This document shows positions 52,800 through 63,720 of a stretch of DNA of 64,000 bases, in pieces. Source of the stretch: Siphonodentalium dalli (taxonomy: Eukaryota; Mollusca; Scaphopoda; Gadilida; Siphonodentaliidae); contig CP136067.1 in assembly GCA_032622095.1 (NCBI GenBank), positions 45,613,549 to 45,677,548 of the forward strand, read 5' to 3'. The position numbers and the translations under genes are program-made. Numbering within the stretch: position 1 is the first letter of the stretch; every line of letters starts with the position of its first letter. The notes below the pieces were generated by a model. It saw nothing but the letters and a program-made list of their open reading frames with translations. It did no database searches and was not told the DNA's origin.

Positions 52800-54217
52800 A
52801 ATTTGATTATATTATGAAGATTACTAAATATAATTCAATTTGCCAACACGCATATTGACTGTAATACTTTAATATTAGTTCAGTCAATAAATAGACTAGT
52901 AAAGCACCTACTCCATGCCAACAATGGCTCAGGATAATTACTATACAGGACTATTTTATTTCAGCAGCAGGTGGCATTAAAACAATCAATGTACCGAATG
53001 TTTGTGCATATATTGCTATTAAGTTTCATAGACCAGATGTTATGTGGAATCTTGTGGATAGTGAAATAACATTGCATATAGTTTAATTTATTCAGTCAAT
53101 AAATATACTAGTATACAGCTTGTTCCAAGCTAGTTTATGGATTAGGACAAGCAGCATACAAACATTTTATTTTTAGCCAGCAGGTGGCATATAGCAAATG
53201 ATATACCAAATGTGTGCACATAAATAAGTGTTACATTTCATATCCCAATTAGTATGTAGAGCCTATGATAATGAAAAGGCAACTGCATATACATTAATTT
53301 GTTCAGTAAATTTGAAATCATACATAATGTGGAATCTTTTGGATATAGTTATATAGTTTAATTTATTCAGTTATATTAGTATGCCACTTGTTCCAAGCCA
53401 ATATATGGATTATAACAAGCAGTATACAATTATATTTTATATTTAGTCAGCAGGTGTCATATAACAAATAATGTACCTGATGTTTGCACATAAATAGATA
53501 TTAAATTTCATATAATGTACAAATTGTTTGTACAGATAATGTATAATCATGTTATTTTAGCCAGCAGGTGGCATATAACAAATAAGGTACCAAATGTGTA
53601 TACATAGACATTAAGTTCCATATAATATACCAATTGTTTCATAGATCAGATGTTATGTGGAATATTTTGGATAGTGAAATAACATTTATAGTTTAATTTA
53701 TTCAGTCAATAAATATACTAGTATACAACTTGTTCCAAGCCAGTTTATGGATTGGTACAAGCAGCACACAAACATATTTTATTTTTAGCAAGCAGGTGGC
53801 ATATAACACTCAATATACCAAATGTGTGTACATAAATAAACATTACATTCCATATACCAATTAGTATGTAGAGCTTATGATAATGAAAAGGCAACTGCAT
53901 ATAATTCAATTTGTTCATTAAATTTCAAATCACAAATAATGTGAAATCTTTTGGATATAGTTTAGTTTATTCAGTTATATGAATATATTAGTATGCCACT
54001 AATGACCAGATGTTATCTGGAATCGTTTGGATAGTGAAATAATATTGCATATAGTTTAATTTATTCAGTCAATAAATATACTAGTATACTATTATTCAGT
54101 CAAGAAATATACTAGTATACAACTTGTTCCAAGCTAGTTTATGGATTAGGAGAAGCAGCATACAAACATATTTTATTTTTAGCCAGCAGGTGGCATATAG
54201 CAAATAATATACCAAAT
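52800..54217 (+). repeat. Satellite-like field with 'ccagcaggtggca' units (left)
   Basis: Units of roughly 200-300 bp contain 'tttaatttattcagtcaata', 'acttgttccaagcca', 'tttatttttagccagcaggt' 'ggcatata' and 'taccaaatgtgtgcacataa' in the same order but with insertions, deletions and alternative joins. The 13-mer CCAGCAGGTGGCA or a one/two-base variant occurs at 52,965, 53,177, 53,449, 53,561, 53,790 and 54,183. The same field reappears at 61,781-62,093 (inverted) and 62,597-63,720. Confidence 0.85.
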
Positions 54218-54692
54218 GTGTGCATATAGACACTCCAAATGAATTTAATAGAACGATATTATGTAAATTTAGAACATCAAATCACCATTTGCCAGTGGAA
54301 ACCGGTCGCTGGAATGGTACATATCTAAGGGAACGAACATGCCCGCTATGTAGAGATAACAGGCTAGGAGACGAATTCCATTACATATTTGAATGTGAAG
54401 CGCTTAAGCGCGAGAGAAAATGTCATATATCAAAAGAATACCTGAATAGACCAAACATTACAACAATGGATGAACTTCTCAATGTACAAAACCCATGCCA
54501 AATAGTATAGCCGGAGAAGGGTTGGACCTAGAAGAAATTGGTAGAGAAGCGATTTTTATGTCATTGCACGCGGGAACATCTCCAGAACAACATATCCAAA
54601 ATCCGCTAATATCAGCTTTGAGCAATTTTTTCTACATCACTTTGAAATATTGTTACCTTTGTGTTGATTTTCAAATTAGCAATAAATTGTAA
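54218..54692 (+). pseudogene. LINE C-terminal fragment (family of 19,140-20,597)
   Basis: The frame 'ILCKFRTSNHHLPVETGRWN' with 'CPLCRDNRLGDEFHYIFEC' is the C-terminal zinc-like motif (C-x2-C..H..C) of the second LINE family and runs to a stop at 54,510. A frame-shifted tail with 'ISALSNFFYITLKY' reaches 54,692. Only the 3' part is present, joined directly to the satellite. Confidence 0.8.
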
Positions 54693-55200
54693 AACAGTGG
54701 GTACCAAGATGACATTGACAGATAACTATAATTGTTACTAGTATTACCTCCAGTCTATATTACCCTTTATATATTATTCAATACTGACGAAAATTTCGGC
54801 CCTATTTTTATTTTTTTTTAAGAAAATATCATTCACTTGCGCAAAAAAGTGTTTCTTTTTCAAAATTATCTCCGAGTAATTTGCATATTTTTTTGGAAAT
54901 TGGATAATCGAATGTATCGCATATGGTATTAAAATGTGCACATACATATCCTCAATACAACAGTATGAAACATGTATAATTTAAATAATAATAGAGTAAG
55001 AATATCTGAAAAATATTAACCCTACCCCCAAAAAATGAAATTTCAGGTAAATAAAATGGAAAATATAAAAACACTTAAAATATAACACTAACTATGTATT
55101 GATTAACTATGAGGGATGCGTAATACTTTTAAGTCATTATAGTTACATGTATATAGAAAAGTATTGGTTATGTTGTGTATATGACAGAGAAACCCCGATA
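54500..55200 (+). repeat. Inverted repeat arm L (LINE 3' end and flank)
   Basis: Matches 59,140-59,848 in inverted orientation. Shared text includes 'agaagaaattggtagagaag' (complement at ~59,795), 'ggtaccaagatgacattgac', 'gaaatttcaggtaaa' and 'tctctg.catat'. Identity is about 75-80% by eye with many indels. Confidence 0.75.
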
Positions 55201-55430
55201 TTATAATATATACAATGTATATAGTCGGAAAATAAAAAACATTATCAACTCGACAATTGAACCTGGTATAACTACTCATAGAATAATATGTGATGTATTT
55301 TGCTAAAAAGAACAGTTCATACACACATATGTGTTACAACGTGACCTTCATACTCCAAGATGGGTGTCATAATAGGGACCAAAATGTAAAGAAAGTAATG
55401 TTTTGTCATATTGGTGTTCCACTTTCAGCT

Positions 55431-58400
55431 CTCAGTCTCGCCTTCATCAATGAGAATTTCCTCCGAATTTGTTCAGCCATCACCACGACAGTCACCGCAG
55501 GCTACAACACAATGGAGTCCACTTTTTCTACATGCACATGAGTTATTCCCACAAGAAGTCCTACTCATGCACTAGCCTGCACTTGCAACGGACAAATTTT
55601 AGCAATGAATCGGGTGCAGCTTCTAGGTCTGTCATGACTGGAACTAATTGTGTCCCTTTGGGTTTTCCACCCCACTCTGCTGGGTCCATATGTGTGTCCC
55701 ACAGAGATTTCCATATCATAACCTGCATGTGAACTCTTTAATAGGCTATGGAAATATGCTGCCCGTTCCGTCGGTGGTAATTTCTGCGGAGCCAATAATC
55801 CTCTGGCCAAGGAAATCATTTCCAAGAATTTCCTCAAACCATTCCGAGTGTCATCCTTTTTGCCAGCATAAATCATCTTGAACAATTTCACACCAACATC
55901 GCCAACGAGTTTTTCGTCAGCTGTATGTTGCTTATGACACTCGCTATTTGTTGTATTTCAGACGACTCTATTTTCTTTAGCATGCTTGTATGTCGCTGAT
56001 GTTGTACCGCATCCAGTCCAGGTATGAATAAAGAGAATGTTGGTTGTCCTTCTGCACAATATCTTGGATTTTCCAGATAGCTCCACCACCCTTGACTGTC
56101 TTCCCTGCACTTGAAAGGAAGTATATATCTGCCATGTCGTCATTCCAATGGTACACGAGCAGGACTAACAAATCAGTGCCATCGGCCGCCACAATTACCT
56201 CTTTCCCATCTGGTGTCTGATATTGTCAGTTTTGATATCTGTCCAACATGTGGATTAAGTGTTTCCAAAACGTTGTCAGTGTCAGACAGAAGACCAGTTT
56301 CGTTATCTACAGCGTTGACAATTTCGCCCGCTGATTCTGTATCCGTTATGTCAGGCAGTACTCTATCGGGCTATTCGACGACAGCCGATGTTAACTTGTT
56401 ATAAAGAGCTACCTCTACTAGTATGTGGCCACGAATATATGTTGAGATTGCCTTTCCACCTATCATATGTTGTACTGCATTAGGACCATATATTGTTTCC
56501 ATTGCCTCTTCCAAACCAGATCCCTTCATCATGGAACCAATGCTTCCAAGACAGCACATCATGACGTTGAATCCCCCGAGTCGACAAACGACATTATACT
56601 GCCTTTAACCACAGTAGCTGATCAAATGTCAAGCATGGGGTTGAAATGCTTTGTTTGATAGTCCGATTCTGTATGAAAAGAAAAACAGGACTCGTCAGAC
56701 GGATTCAAATCAATGATAGGCAAAAACACTTCTGATTTATTGGACGGGCGATTTGGGCACTCGGAGAATATATGTTCCATATAGACCCGACCAATTGGGT
56801 ATAGGTGTGCTCGCTTACTGGAAAGCCGCCCTGCACGCAAGAGCAAAACTGAATTGATATATGTGGGGCAATGTATGTACGAACTGTATTTGGAGCAGAG
56901 GCTTGTATGTGACTATTGAAAGTCACTTTTCGGGACAACTCATGTATTGGTGAATATAAGGCACTCCTTTGCCTTTCACAATATCATCAACCTTGGATCT
57001 TTGTTGTCTTATGACTAACTGTTGTCTTGGCTGTAGTGGGGAATAATCGCGTGGAGTACATACAGCAATTATTTGCATTCCATGAAATGTCCCGTGACCA
57101 TCTAGTGTTGCAACATTATGGTCCACGTTATATGCAACCCACTGGGTAAACGTCCCTGGGAAATATGAAGCAAGAACACTGTCGTCATCTTCGGCCTGGA
57201 TTACTGACTGCTTGTACAACTCAACTTCATAGTAATTAATCGAGAAGCCTAATCGCGATAGTTCCGTTACAAGCCAATTTGACCCAAATATATGGTCCAG
57301 CTCGACACCAAGGCCGATTAAAATCGGTAATACCATGTGCTGCTTGAATAATAGACTGACCAATACTGATTTGCTTCAATTCTAAAGGAACCAGAACTTT
57401 CAACAGAGTTAGCAGATGGGCTGTAATCAAGCGTTTACCTCGCTCAACATCAGAAATGTCATCCATGCTAGGGTAAGGATGTACACTGTACTCCATCTCA
57501 CTCAATTGAGCTCTGATAATCAGCTGCCATTACTATCCTCTCGGCTTCTTCCTCGGTGTCATTTTTTCTTGGCGTACCACTTATCATTGATTATGAAATT
57601 GGCCATATTTCTGAAACAAATAACGTTGATTCGACCATCCACCTCAGCAAAAACTATGAAGGTCCCATAGTGGTCAAGTAATTTCTCCTTTAGCCATTTT
57701 ATGGAATATACTTCGGACCCACCAGAAAATTCTACCATCTTACTATGAAGTTCATAGAGAGTGTATAATTCGGCACCAGATTCTGACTCAATCCACTCAC
57801 AGACAATTTGAAACCATTGCTGCATTTCATAGTCTATCTTCCGACCGGACTGTGACTTTCGATCCATTGGTACTGTGATATATTTTTTCAACATGAAACG
57901 ATTGAGACAACTGTCATGGTAAACAGCTTCAGCCGCAACCAGATCAATACAACCATGATGTTTTGTTTGGGCAAAAAGATAAACGAATCCCCCCTTTTCG
58001 CGCAACACTCTAATAACTTGTTGCGCAGTGGAAGTGTGGTGACACTTCGAACTTGTGTTCTAAGAGGATTGTTTTTACCGAAATGGGCATGTTGTCCACA
58101 TATCAAGCAGTCATCTTTGTAATTGAAAGGTAACAGGCTAGATCTGAGTTTTTTTGTCGATGACATCTCAACATTGCCACTAGCACTGCACAACCCTCTC
58201 TTAGAATCTGTAAAATCACGTCTGCATTTTCTATGTACCAACACATTTCTAATAGGACTTGCACTAATGCGACTATTTAAGTAACGCACGAGGTCTAGCC
58301 GACCACATTTCTCGCCGAAACTAATGAGGGTTAATATGCCTTTTCTCCAAAACAGCAACTGACTGCTCTTCATCAAACCCAATACTACATATAACACATA

Positions 58401-58449
58401 AGTCAGCCAATAAATGACTAGTGTCCCCTGATTCCAATTCCTCAGACAT
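55431..58449 (-). pseudogene. Broken multi-domain gene: zinc motifs, XPG/FEN-like core, CXC tail
   Basis: Minus strand from ATG 58,449: 'LCVICSIGFDEE', then after a frameshift 'VLVHRKCRRDFTDSKRG', 'CLICGQHAHFGKNNPLR', and 'DLVAAEAVYHDSCLNRFMLK' (zinc-type Cys/His). The middle has 'GLGVELDHIFGSNWLVTELS' and 'DHNVATLDGHGTFHGMQII'. The core shows 'VAADGTDLLVLLVYHW' (56,190) and 'IHTWTGCGTTSATY' (56,030), which resemble the Asp-rich strand and 'GCD(Y/T)..I.G.G' loop of XPG/FEN nucleases; both have an Asp replaced by Gly. A 'SGLEEAMETIYGPNAVQHMI' block lies at 56,530. The C-terminus 'LPPTERAAYFHSL' leads to 'CGNNSCACRKSGLHCVVACG' (CXC-like), cut by a TGA. At least eight frame breaks exist. I recall this architecture as multi-copy in cnidarians and molluscs; its function is unknown and the nuclease reading is an inference. 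Confidence 0.7.
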
Positions 58450-59139
58450 ATCTATAATAATACACCTATTAATATGACACTCAAATAAACTATGATTAAA
58501 CTCAAATGATAGAAAATGTGATTCTAATGAAACAATTAATTACAACACCCTCACCAAGATAGCCTCACCAGTGATAATTACAATTATTGTCTCTAGCGTA
58601 CGTTGACACCGTTAGGTTTCAGCAGGAGACGAAGTTTGACAAACCAATTTAATATAGAAATATTAATACATGTGTATCGATATGATAATAGTGCTGCGAT
58701 GTGAGCGAGAGTTTGACTTGCATACAAGTGACACGATGTGTCGATGCTTTGTGGGTGAGGGTTGCCTGGCAAATTAACAAAGGGCATTTGGATACACATA
58801 GTTCAGTACACAATGCTACATTGTTTGGTGTGGCATTAATATACTATATGACGCATGAAGATCATATTTGACGCTCTTTACTAACTACATGTGTAATAGC
58901 CATTCATTGTGATTGCATGGGAGAATCAAAACAAAATGGGTTAAATGTGACCCCCCCCCCCCTTGCAGAGTTCTCATGTTCATTATTTCCCAGTCGGATT
59001 TAGGTGGATTTTGGAATTTTCATGAGATATCCACCACATACCTGCCCCAAACTCGGTTCTGAAAATATTTATATCAAGTTCAGCAGCTGAGTTAACAATT
59101 GCTCGCCTTTTATTGCGTCAATGTACATATACTATACGG
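58450..59139. other. Unannotated sequence upstream of the broken gene
   Basis: This would hold the promoter of the gene read on the minus strand. A C run lies at 58,951-58,963. No promoter element is identified. Confidence 0.4.
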
Positions 59140-59848
59140 GTGTTCTCTGTTATATTAATAAAATAACCACTAATTTTCTATAAACATGCTACCAAAATGA
59201 TTAAAAAGAATTACAAAATTACAAATACCCCATACTTGATCAATAAATAGGTAGTGTTATAGTTTTAAGTATTTTAATTTTCCATTTTTGTTTACCTGAA
59301 ATTTCATGTTTTGTGGGTAGGGTTAATATTTTTCAGATGTTTGTACTCTATGTTTAATTAAATTATCCAAGTTCCATATTGTGCACATTTGAATATCATT
59401 TGCGACATATTCCATGAACAAATCTCCAAACAATATACAATTTACTCGGATATATTTTTGAAAACGCGACACATTTTTGCGAAACTGAATGATATTTTCG
59501 TTAAAAAAATTTAAAATTTCGCGGAAACTTTGGCCAGTATTGACTTATTTATAAAGTTAAATACATACTGGATGTAATATATATCACAGTTACAATAATA
59601 TATCAATGTTATCTTGGTACCCAATGTTTGCCAATGAATCGCTCATTAGAAAATCAGCACACATATTTGAAAGAGGACCCCTATTTTAAAGTGATGTAGA
59701 AAAAAATGCTCAAATCGGATTTTAGCGGATTTTGGATATATTATTCGGGAGATATTCCCGCGTCCAATGACATAAAAACCGCTTCTCTACCAATTTCTTC
59801 TAGGTTCACCATTTGTTTCGCTTGTTTCGCCTTCTCCGACTATACCGT
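59140..59848 (-). repeat. Inverted repeat arm R (LINE 3' end and flank)
   Basis: Inverted partner of 54,500-55,200. The LINE-derived part is 59,635-59,848 ('cgcttctctaccaatttctt' complement). The pair encloses the broken gene at 55,431-58,449. Confidence 0.75.
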
Positions 59849-59852
59849 ACTA

Positions 59853-60326
59853 TTAGTTGTCGAAAATATTCATATTTGTTCCAATCACCGTCAACAGAAA
59901 AACATTAAAACGCATACAGTTTCGTTCATATATACCATGACCATCGCGTAAACAGCATGTTATCATAAAGACCTACTATATTTTACGTAAGCAAGAGCCT
60001 GGTTGTGTTACATAAGACAGCACAATGATACTGGCTAATCACACACAAATGGCATAAACGCTCTTTATTAGATCCATATCAGGAATTCAGCAACAAAGAA
60101 CGCTCTTTATGTTTACCATCATAATATAAACAAACACCAGAAAAGTAACTTTTTAAGCTTTTGTTTACACAACACTGGTCAAACATATGACAATAACATA
60201 CTGTTTATGCGATATTTCTTATTTGTATATGGACAAAGTCTGTCTACATTTTGATGTTCTTTCTGTTTGTGGCGGTTTTTGACGGGTGGAAATATTTTCA
60301 CAGCATACCCACCGCCAAGGCCAACC
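59853..60326 (-). mobile_element. TTAA-type element E2, copy 1, left part (interrupted)
   Basis: From 'ttagttgtcgaaaatattca' to 'acccaccgccaaggccaacc' it is about 97% identical by eye to 62,109-62,585. The outermost 16 bp present in copy 2 are missing, so the left end is truncated against the LINE repeat. Two 'aacgctctttat' words in inverted relation to 'ataaagagcgtt' loci elsewhere lie inside (60,058 and 60,104). Confidence 0.85.
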
Positions 60327-61005
60327 GGTATGCGGCTTATACGGACCCTGGCTTTTACGGACCACCGGCTGATACGGACCCTGGCTTATACGGACCCCGG
60401 CTCATACGGACCTCAATTAAATTATGCAATTTGCAAACTTATATTTATGAATTTAATATATGATTGTCTTTTCACACATGTATCTGTATTAATTGAGAAT
60501 TTATTTAATTTTTTTGGTGATTTTCAAACTTATATTTATGAATTTAATATATAATTATGATTGTCTTTTCACACATATATCTGTATTAATTGAGAATTTA
60601 GGTGATGTTCTGACTTGAAAAAGCCTTCATTGAATGGTGTTAATTAATCTCTTCGCCGTTGTGTAAACACGCGTGTGTGATCCCTTTATGTCGTTGTATA
60701 AACAGACATGCGGTGATAAATGGTCAGTGAATGGTAATCAGGATGAATCCACTGAGTTTGATTTGTTACGAAAACATGTTAGTAAAACACAACTTGTTTC
60801 AACTGATTCATTGTCCGTTATATAAACACTCGTGCATGTGTGATCCCTTTATATTGTTTTATAAACAGACATGCGATGGTGAATGGTCAGTGAATTAATG
60901 GTGATCAGGATGAATCCACTGAGTTTGATTTGCTATGAAAACATGTTAGTAAAAACACAACTGGTATATATTCAACTGATTTATTGTTGACTGGCATAAT
61001 TCCAC

Positions 61006-61191
61006 AATGTCTAACTGTGCTGTATGTGGAGATACCATGTCGCCGTGCATCGGAAGATGCGTAGACGACAGGAGAGAAAAACGAGGGAGACGACCAGTAA
61101 ATTAATGACATTGTGCAGAGACTACTCGTCGATGAGGATAACTGCCAGAAAACTACTGAAAGAAGCCGACAAGCTGTACGCCCCAGTTTAA
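61006..61191 (+). pseudogene. Short Cys-rich coding-like fragment
   Basis: 'MSNCAVCGDTMSPCIGRCVD' continues 'DRREKRGRRPVN' to a stop at 61,104. In the next frame 'LMTLCRDYSSMRITARKLLK' continues to a stop near 61,191. The Cys pattern (C-x2-C..C-x3-C) and charged helix look like a decayed zinc-binding N-terminus. The longer minus-strand frame over the same bases is its shadow. The family is not recognised. Confidence 0.3.
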
Positions 61192-61241
61192 ATAATGTTC
61201 GTCTGATGTAACTTTGTTCCATTTTTTTTATCATCATATAG

Positions 61242-61397
61242 AGGATATCCACACTTTTTCAGTGGATATGGGTTATATCTCATGAGTGATGACAAAACAT
61301 TGAATTTCCACGAGTGGCTTTAGCCACGAGTGGTAATTCAAATGTTTTGTCATCACGAATGAGATTTAACCCATATCCACTGAAAAAGTGTGGATAT
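61242..61397. repeat. Foldback palindrome, ~75-bp arms
   Basis: Arms 'ggatatccacactttttcag' .. 'gatgacaaaacattgaattt' and complement, loop near 'gctttagcc' at 61,316. Nearly perfect. It is followed by two copies of 'atatcacttatatctcact'. Confidence 0.9.
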
Positions 61398-61763
61398 TCT
61401 GTTTATTATATACTTTAGTTACTTGCCTATGACCCCCAATGAATGTCAATACATCAGAAATTTCATCAGTGAAATATCACTTATATCTCACTAGTGGGAT
61501 ATCACTTATATCTCACTGCTAAAACCTTATAATCCATGGGCAAGTATATAATAAATCATGTTATCTCTGTATGTATGTTGTCATTATTTTAATTTATTTA
61601 AATAAACATAAAACATAAAAAATAAAATTGTATATTTTAATTGAGGTCCGTATGAGCCAGGGTCCGTATAAGCCAGGGTCCGTATCAGCCGGAGGTCCGT
61701 ATGAGCCAGGGTCCGTATCAGCCAGGGTCCGCAAGAGCCAGGGTCCGTATCAGCCGGCATTCC

Positions 61764-61780
61764 GCCAACCGTACCTTTAA
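61764..61780 (-). mobile_element. TTAA-type element E2, copy 1, right end
   Basis: GCCAACCGTACCTTTAA completes the element interrupted at 60,326. TTAA lies at 61,777-61,780. Confidence 0.85.
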
Positions 61781-62093
61781 ACTATATCCAAAAGATTCCA
61801 CATTCCGCAGTTGTCTTTTCATTATCATAAGCTCTACATACTAAATGGTATATGACATGTAATGCTTATTTATGTACACACATTTGGTATATTGTTTGTG
61901 TTATATGCCACCTGCTTGCTAAAAAATAAAATGTTTGTGTGCTGCTTGACCCAATCCATAAACTGGCTTGGAACAAGTTGTATACTAATATATTTATTGA
62001 CTGAATAAATTAAACTATATGAAATGTTATTTCACTATCCAAAAGATTCCACATACATCTGGTCCATGAAACAATTGGTACATTATATGGAAC
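61781..62093 (-). repeat. Satellite-like field, inverted segment
   Basis: The same unit as at 52,800-54,217 but on the opposite strand: 'tatatgccacctgcttgcta', 'aaactggcttggaacaagtt', 'actgaataaattaaactata'. Confidence 0.85.
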
Positions 62094-62596
62094 TTAAAGG
62101 CACATGAGGCCTTAGTTGTCGAAAATATTCATATTTGTTCCAATCACCGTTAACAGAAAAAACATTAAAACGCATACAGTTTCGTTCATATATACCATGA
62201 CCATCGCGTAAACAGCATGTTATCATAAAGACCTACTATATTTTACGTAAGCAAGAACCTGGTTGTGTTACAGAAGACAGCACAATGGTAATGGCTAACC
62301 ACACACAAATGGCATAAACGCTCTTTATTAGTTCCATATCAGGAATTCGCCAACAAAGAACGCTCTTTATATTTACCATCATAATATAAACAAACACCAG
62401 AAAAGTAACTTTTTAAGCTTTTGTTTACACAACACTGGTCAAACATATGACAATAACATACTGTTTATGCGATATTTCTTATTTGTATACGGACAAAGTC
62501 TGTCTACATTTTGATGTTCTTTCTATTTGTGGCGGTTTTTGACGGGTGGAAATATTTTCACAGCATACCCACCGCCAAGGTCAACCGTACCTTTAA
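62094..62596. mobile_element. TTAA-type element E2, copy 2 (complete)
   Basis: TTAA at 62,094-62,097 and 62,593-62,596 flank short imperfect inverted ends AGGCACATGAGGCC and the complement of AGGTACGGTTGACC. No protein is encoded. The near identity to copy 1 and the clean TTAA ends define the element length as about 500 bp. Confidence 0.8.
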
Positions 62597-63720
62597 TTTA
62601 TTCAGTTATATGAATATATTAGTATGCCACTTGCTCCAAGCCAATATATGGATTATAACAAGCAGCACACAATAATATTTTATATTTAGCCAGCAGGTGT
62701 CATATAACAAATAATGTACCAGATGTCTGCACACAAATAGCTATTAAATTTCATATAATGTACAAATTGTTTGTACAGATAATGAATAATCATGTTATTT
62801 TAGCCAGCAGGTGGCATACAACAAATAAGGTACTAAATGTGTGTACCTAGTCATTGCGTTCCATATAATGTACCAATTTTTTGTACATAAATAGTATTAA
62901 ATCTCATATAACATATGTGGGATAATTTGGATAATGAAAAGATCACTGCATATATATATATGGATTATAACAGGTAGGATACAGGCATATTTAATTTTTA
63001 GCCAGCAGGTGTCATATAACAAATAAAGTACCAAATGTCTGCACATAAATAGCTATTAAATTTCATATAATGTACGCACAATTTGTACAGATAATGTGTA
63101 ATAATGTTTTCTTTTAGCCAGCAGGTGGCATATAGAAAATAATGTACCAAATGTGTGTAAATAAGTAGCCCTTAGATTTAATATAATGTATAAATTGGTT
63201 GTAAACATAATATTCCATTAACTTTCATATATCACATACTATGTGAGATATTTTGGATATTGAAAAGGTCACTGTATATTTCAATATAATCAGTGAAAGA
63301 TATATTAATATACCACTTATTCCAAGCCATTATATGGATCAGGACAAGTAGTACACAACAATATTTTATTTTAGTCAGCAGGTGACATATAACAGATAAT
63401 ATATCAAATGTTTGAACACAAATGGCCATTATTTTCATATAATGTATCAATTGTTTGTACAGATATTGTACCAATTGTTTGCGCATAAATAGGTATTAAA
63501 TTTGATATACCAACTAATATGTGGAGTCTTTAGAATAATAAATAGATTACTGCATATAATTTGTTCAGTCAATATATATACTAGTTTATCACTTGCTTCA
63601 AGACAAAACATAGCTTGAGACAAATAGATAACCGGTATATTTTATTAACCTTTGAATTTCATATTCCAAATATGTTGATTCTTTGGAATAGTAAAAAGAT
63701 TACTGCATATATTATGATTT
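62597..63720 (+). repeat. Satellite-like field (right), with 'ccagcaggtggca' motifs
   Basis: Same unit family as 52,800-54,217. CTCF-core-like words occur at 62,690 (variant gtgtca), 62,804, 63,001 (variant), 63,118 and 63,376 (variant). Unit length varies around 190-300 bp. Confidence 0.85.

Larger units (their letters stand above)
60327..61763. mobile_element. 1.44-kb TIR element with subterminal 'acggaccctggct' repeats
   Basis: It is inserted in element E2 with a 7-bp duplication GCCAACC (60,320-60,326 and 61,764-61,770). The ends are GGTATGCGGCTTATACGG and the complement of GGAATGCCGGCTGATACGG. Four copies of 'atacggaccctggctt' follow the left end and about six the right. Copy 2 of E2 (62,581) shows the uninterrupted site 'ggtcaaccgtacc'. 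Inside are two tandem duplications (about 60,432-60,600 and 60,655-60,970), a 155-bp foldback (61,242-61,397) and a small Cys-rich frame (61,006). A 7-8-bp duplication would fit hAT-like or related elements, but no transposase is present. Confidence 0.88.

Noticed and set aside
53000-54200. Satellite units as tRNA or snRNA genes
   Set aside because: No cloverleaf, A/B boxes or Sm-site context could be found in the units.
60905-61252. 115-codon minus-strand frame in the 1.44-kb element
   Set aside because: The plus strand over the same bases gives a Cys-rich, charged pattern; the minus frame is Ser/Leu-rich and motif-free.
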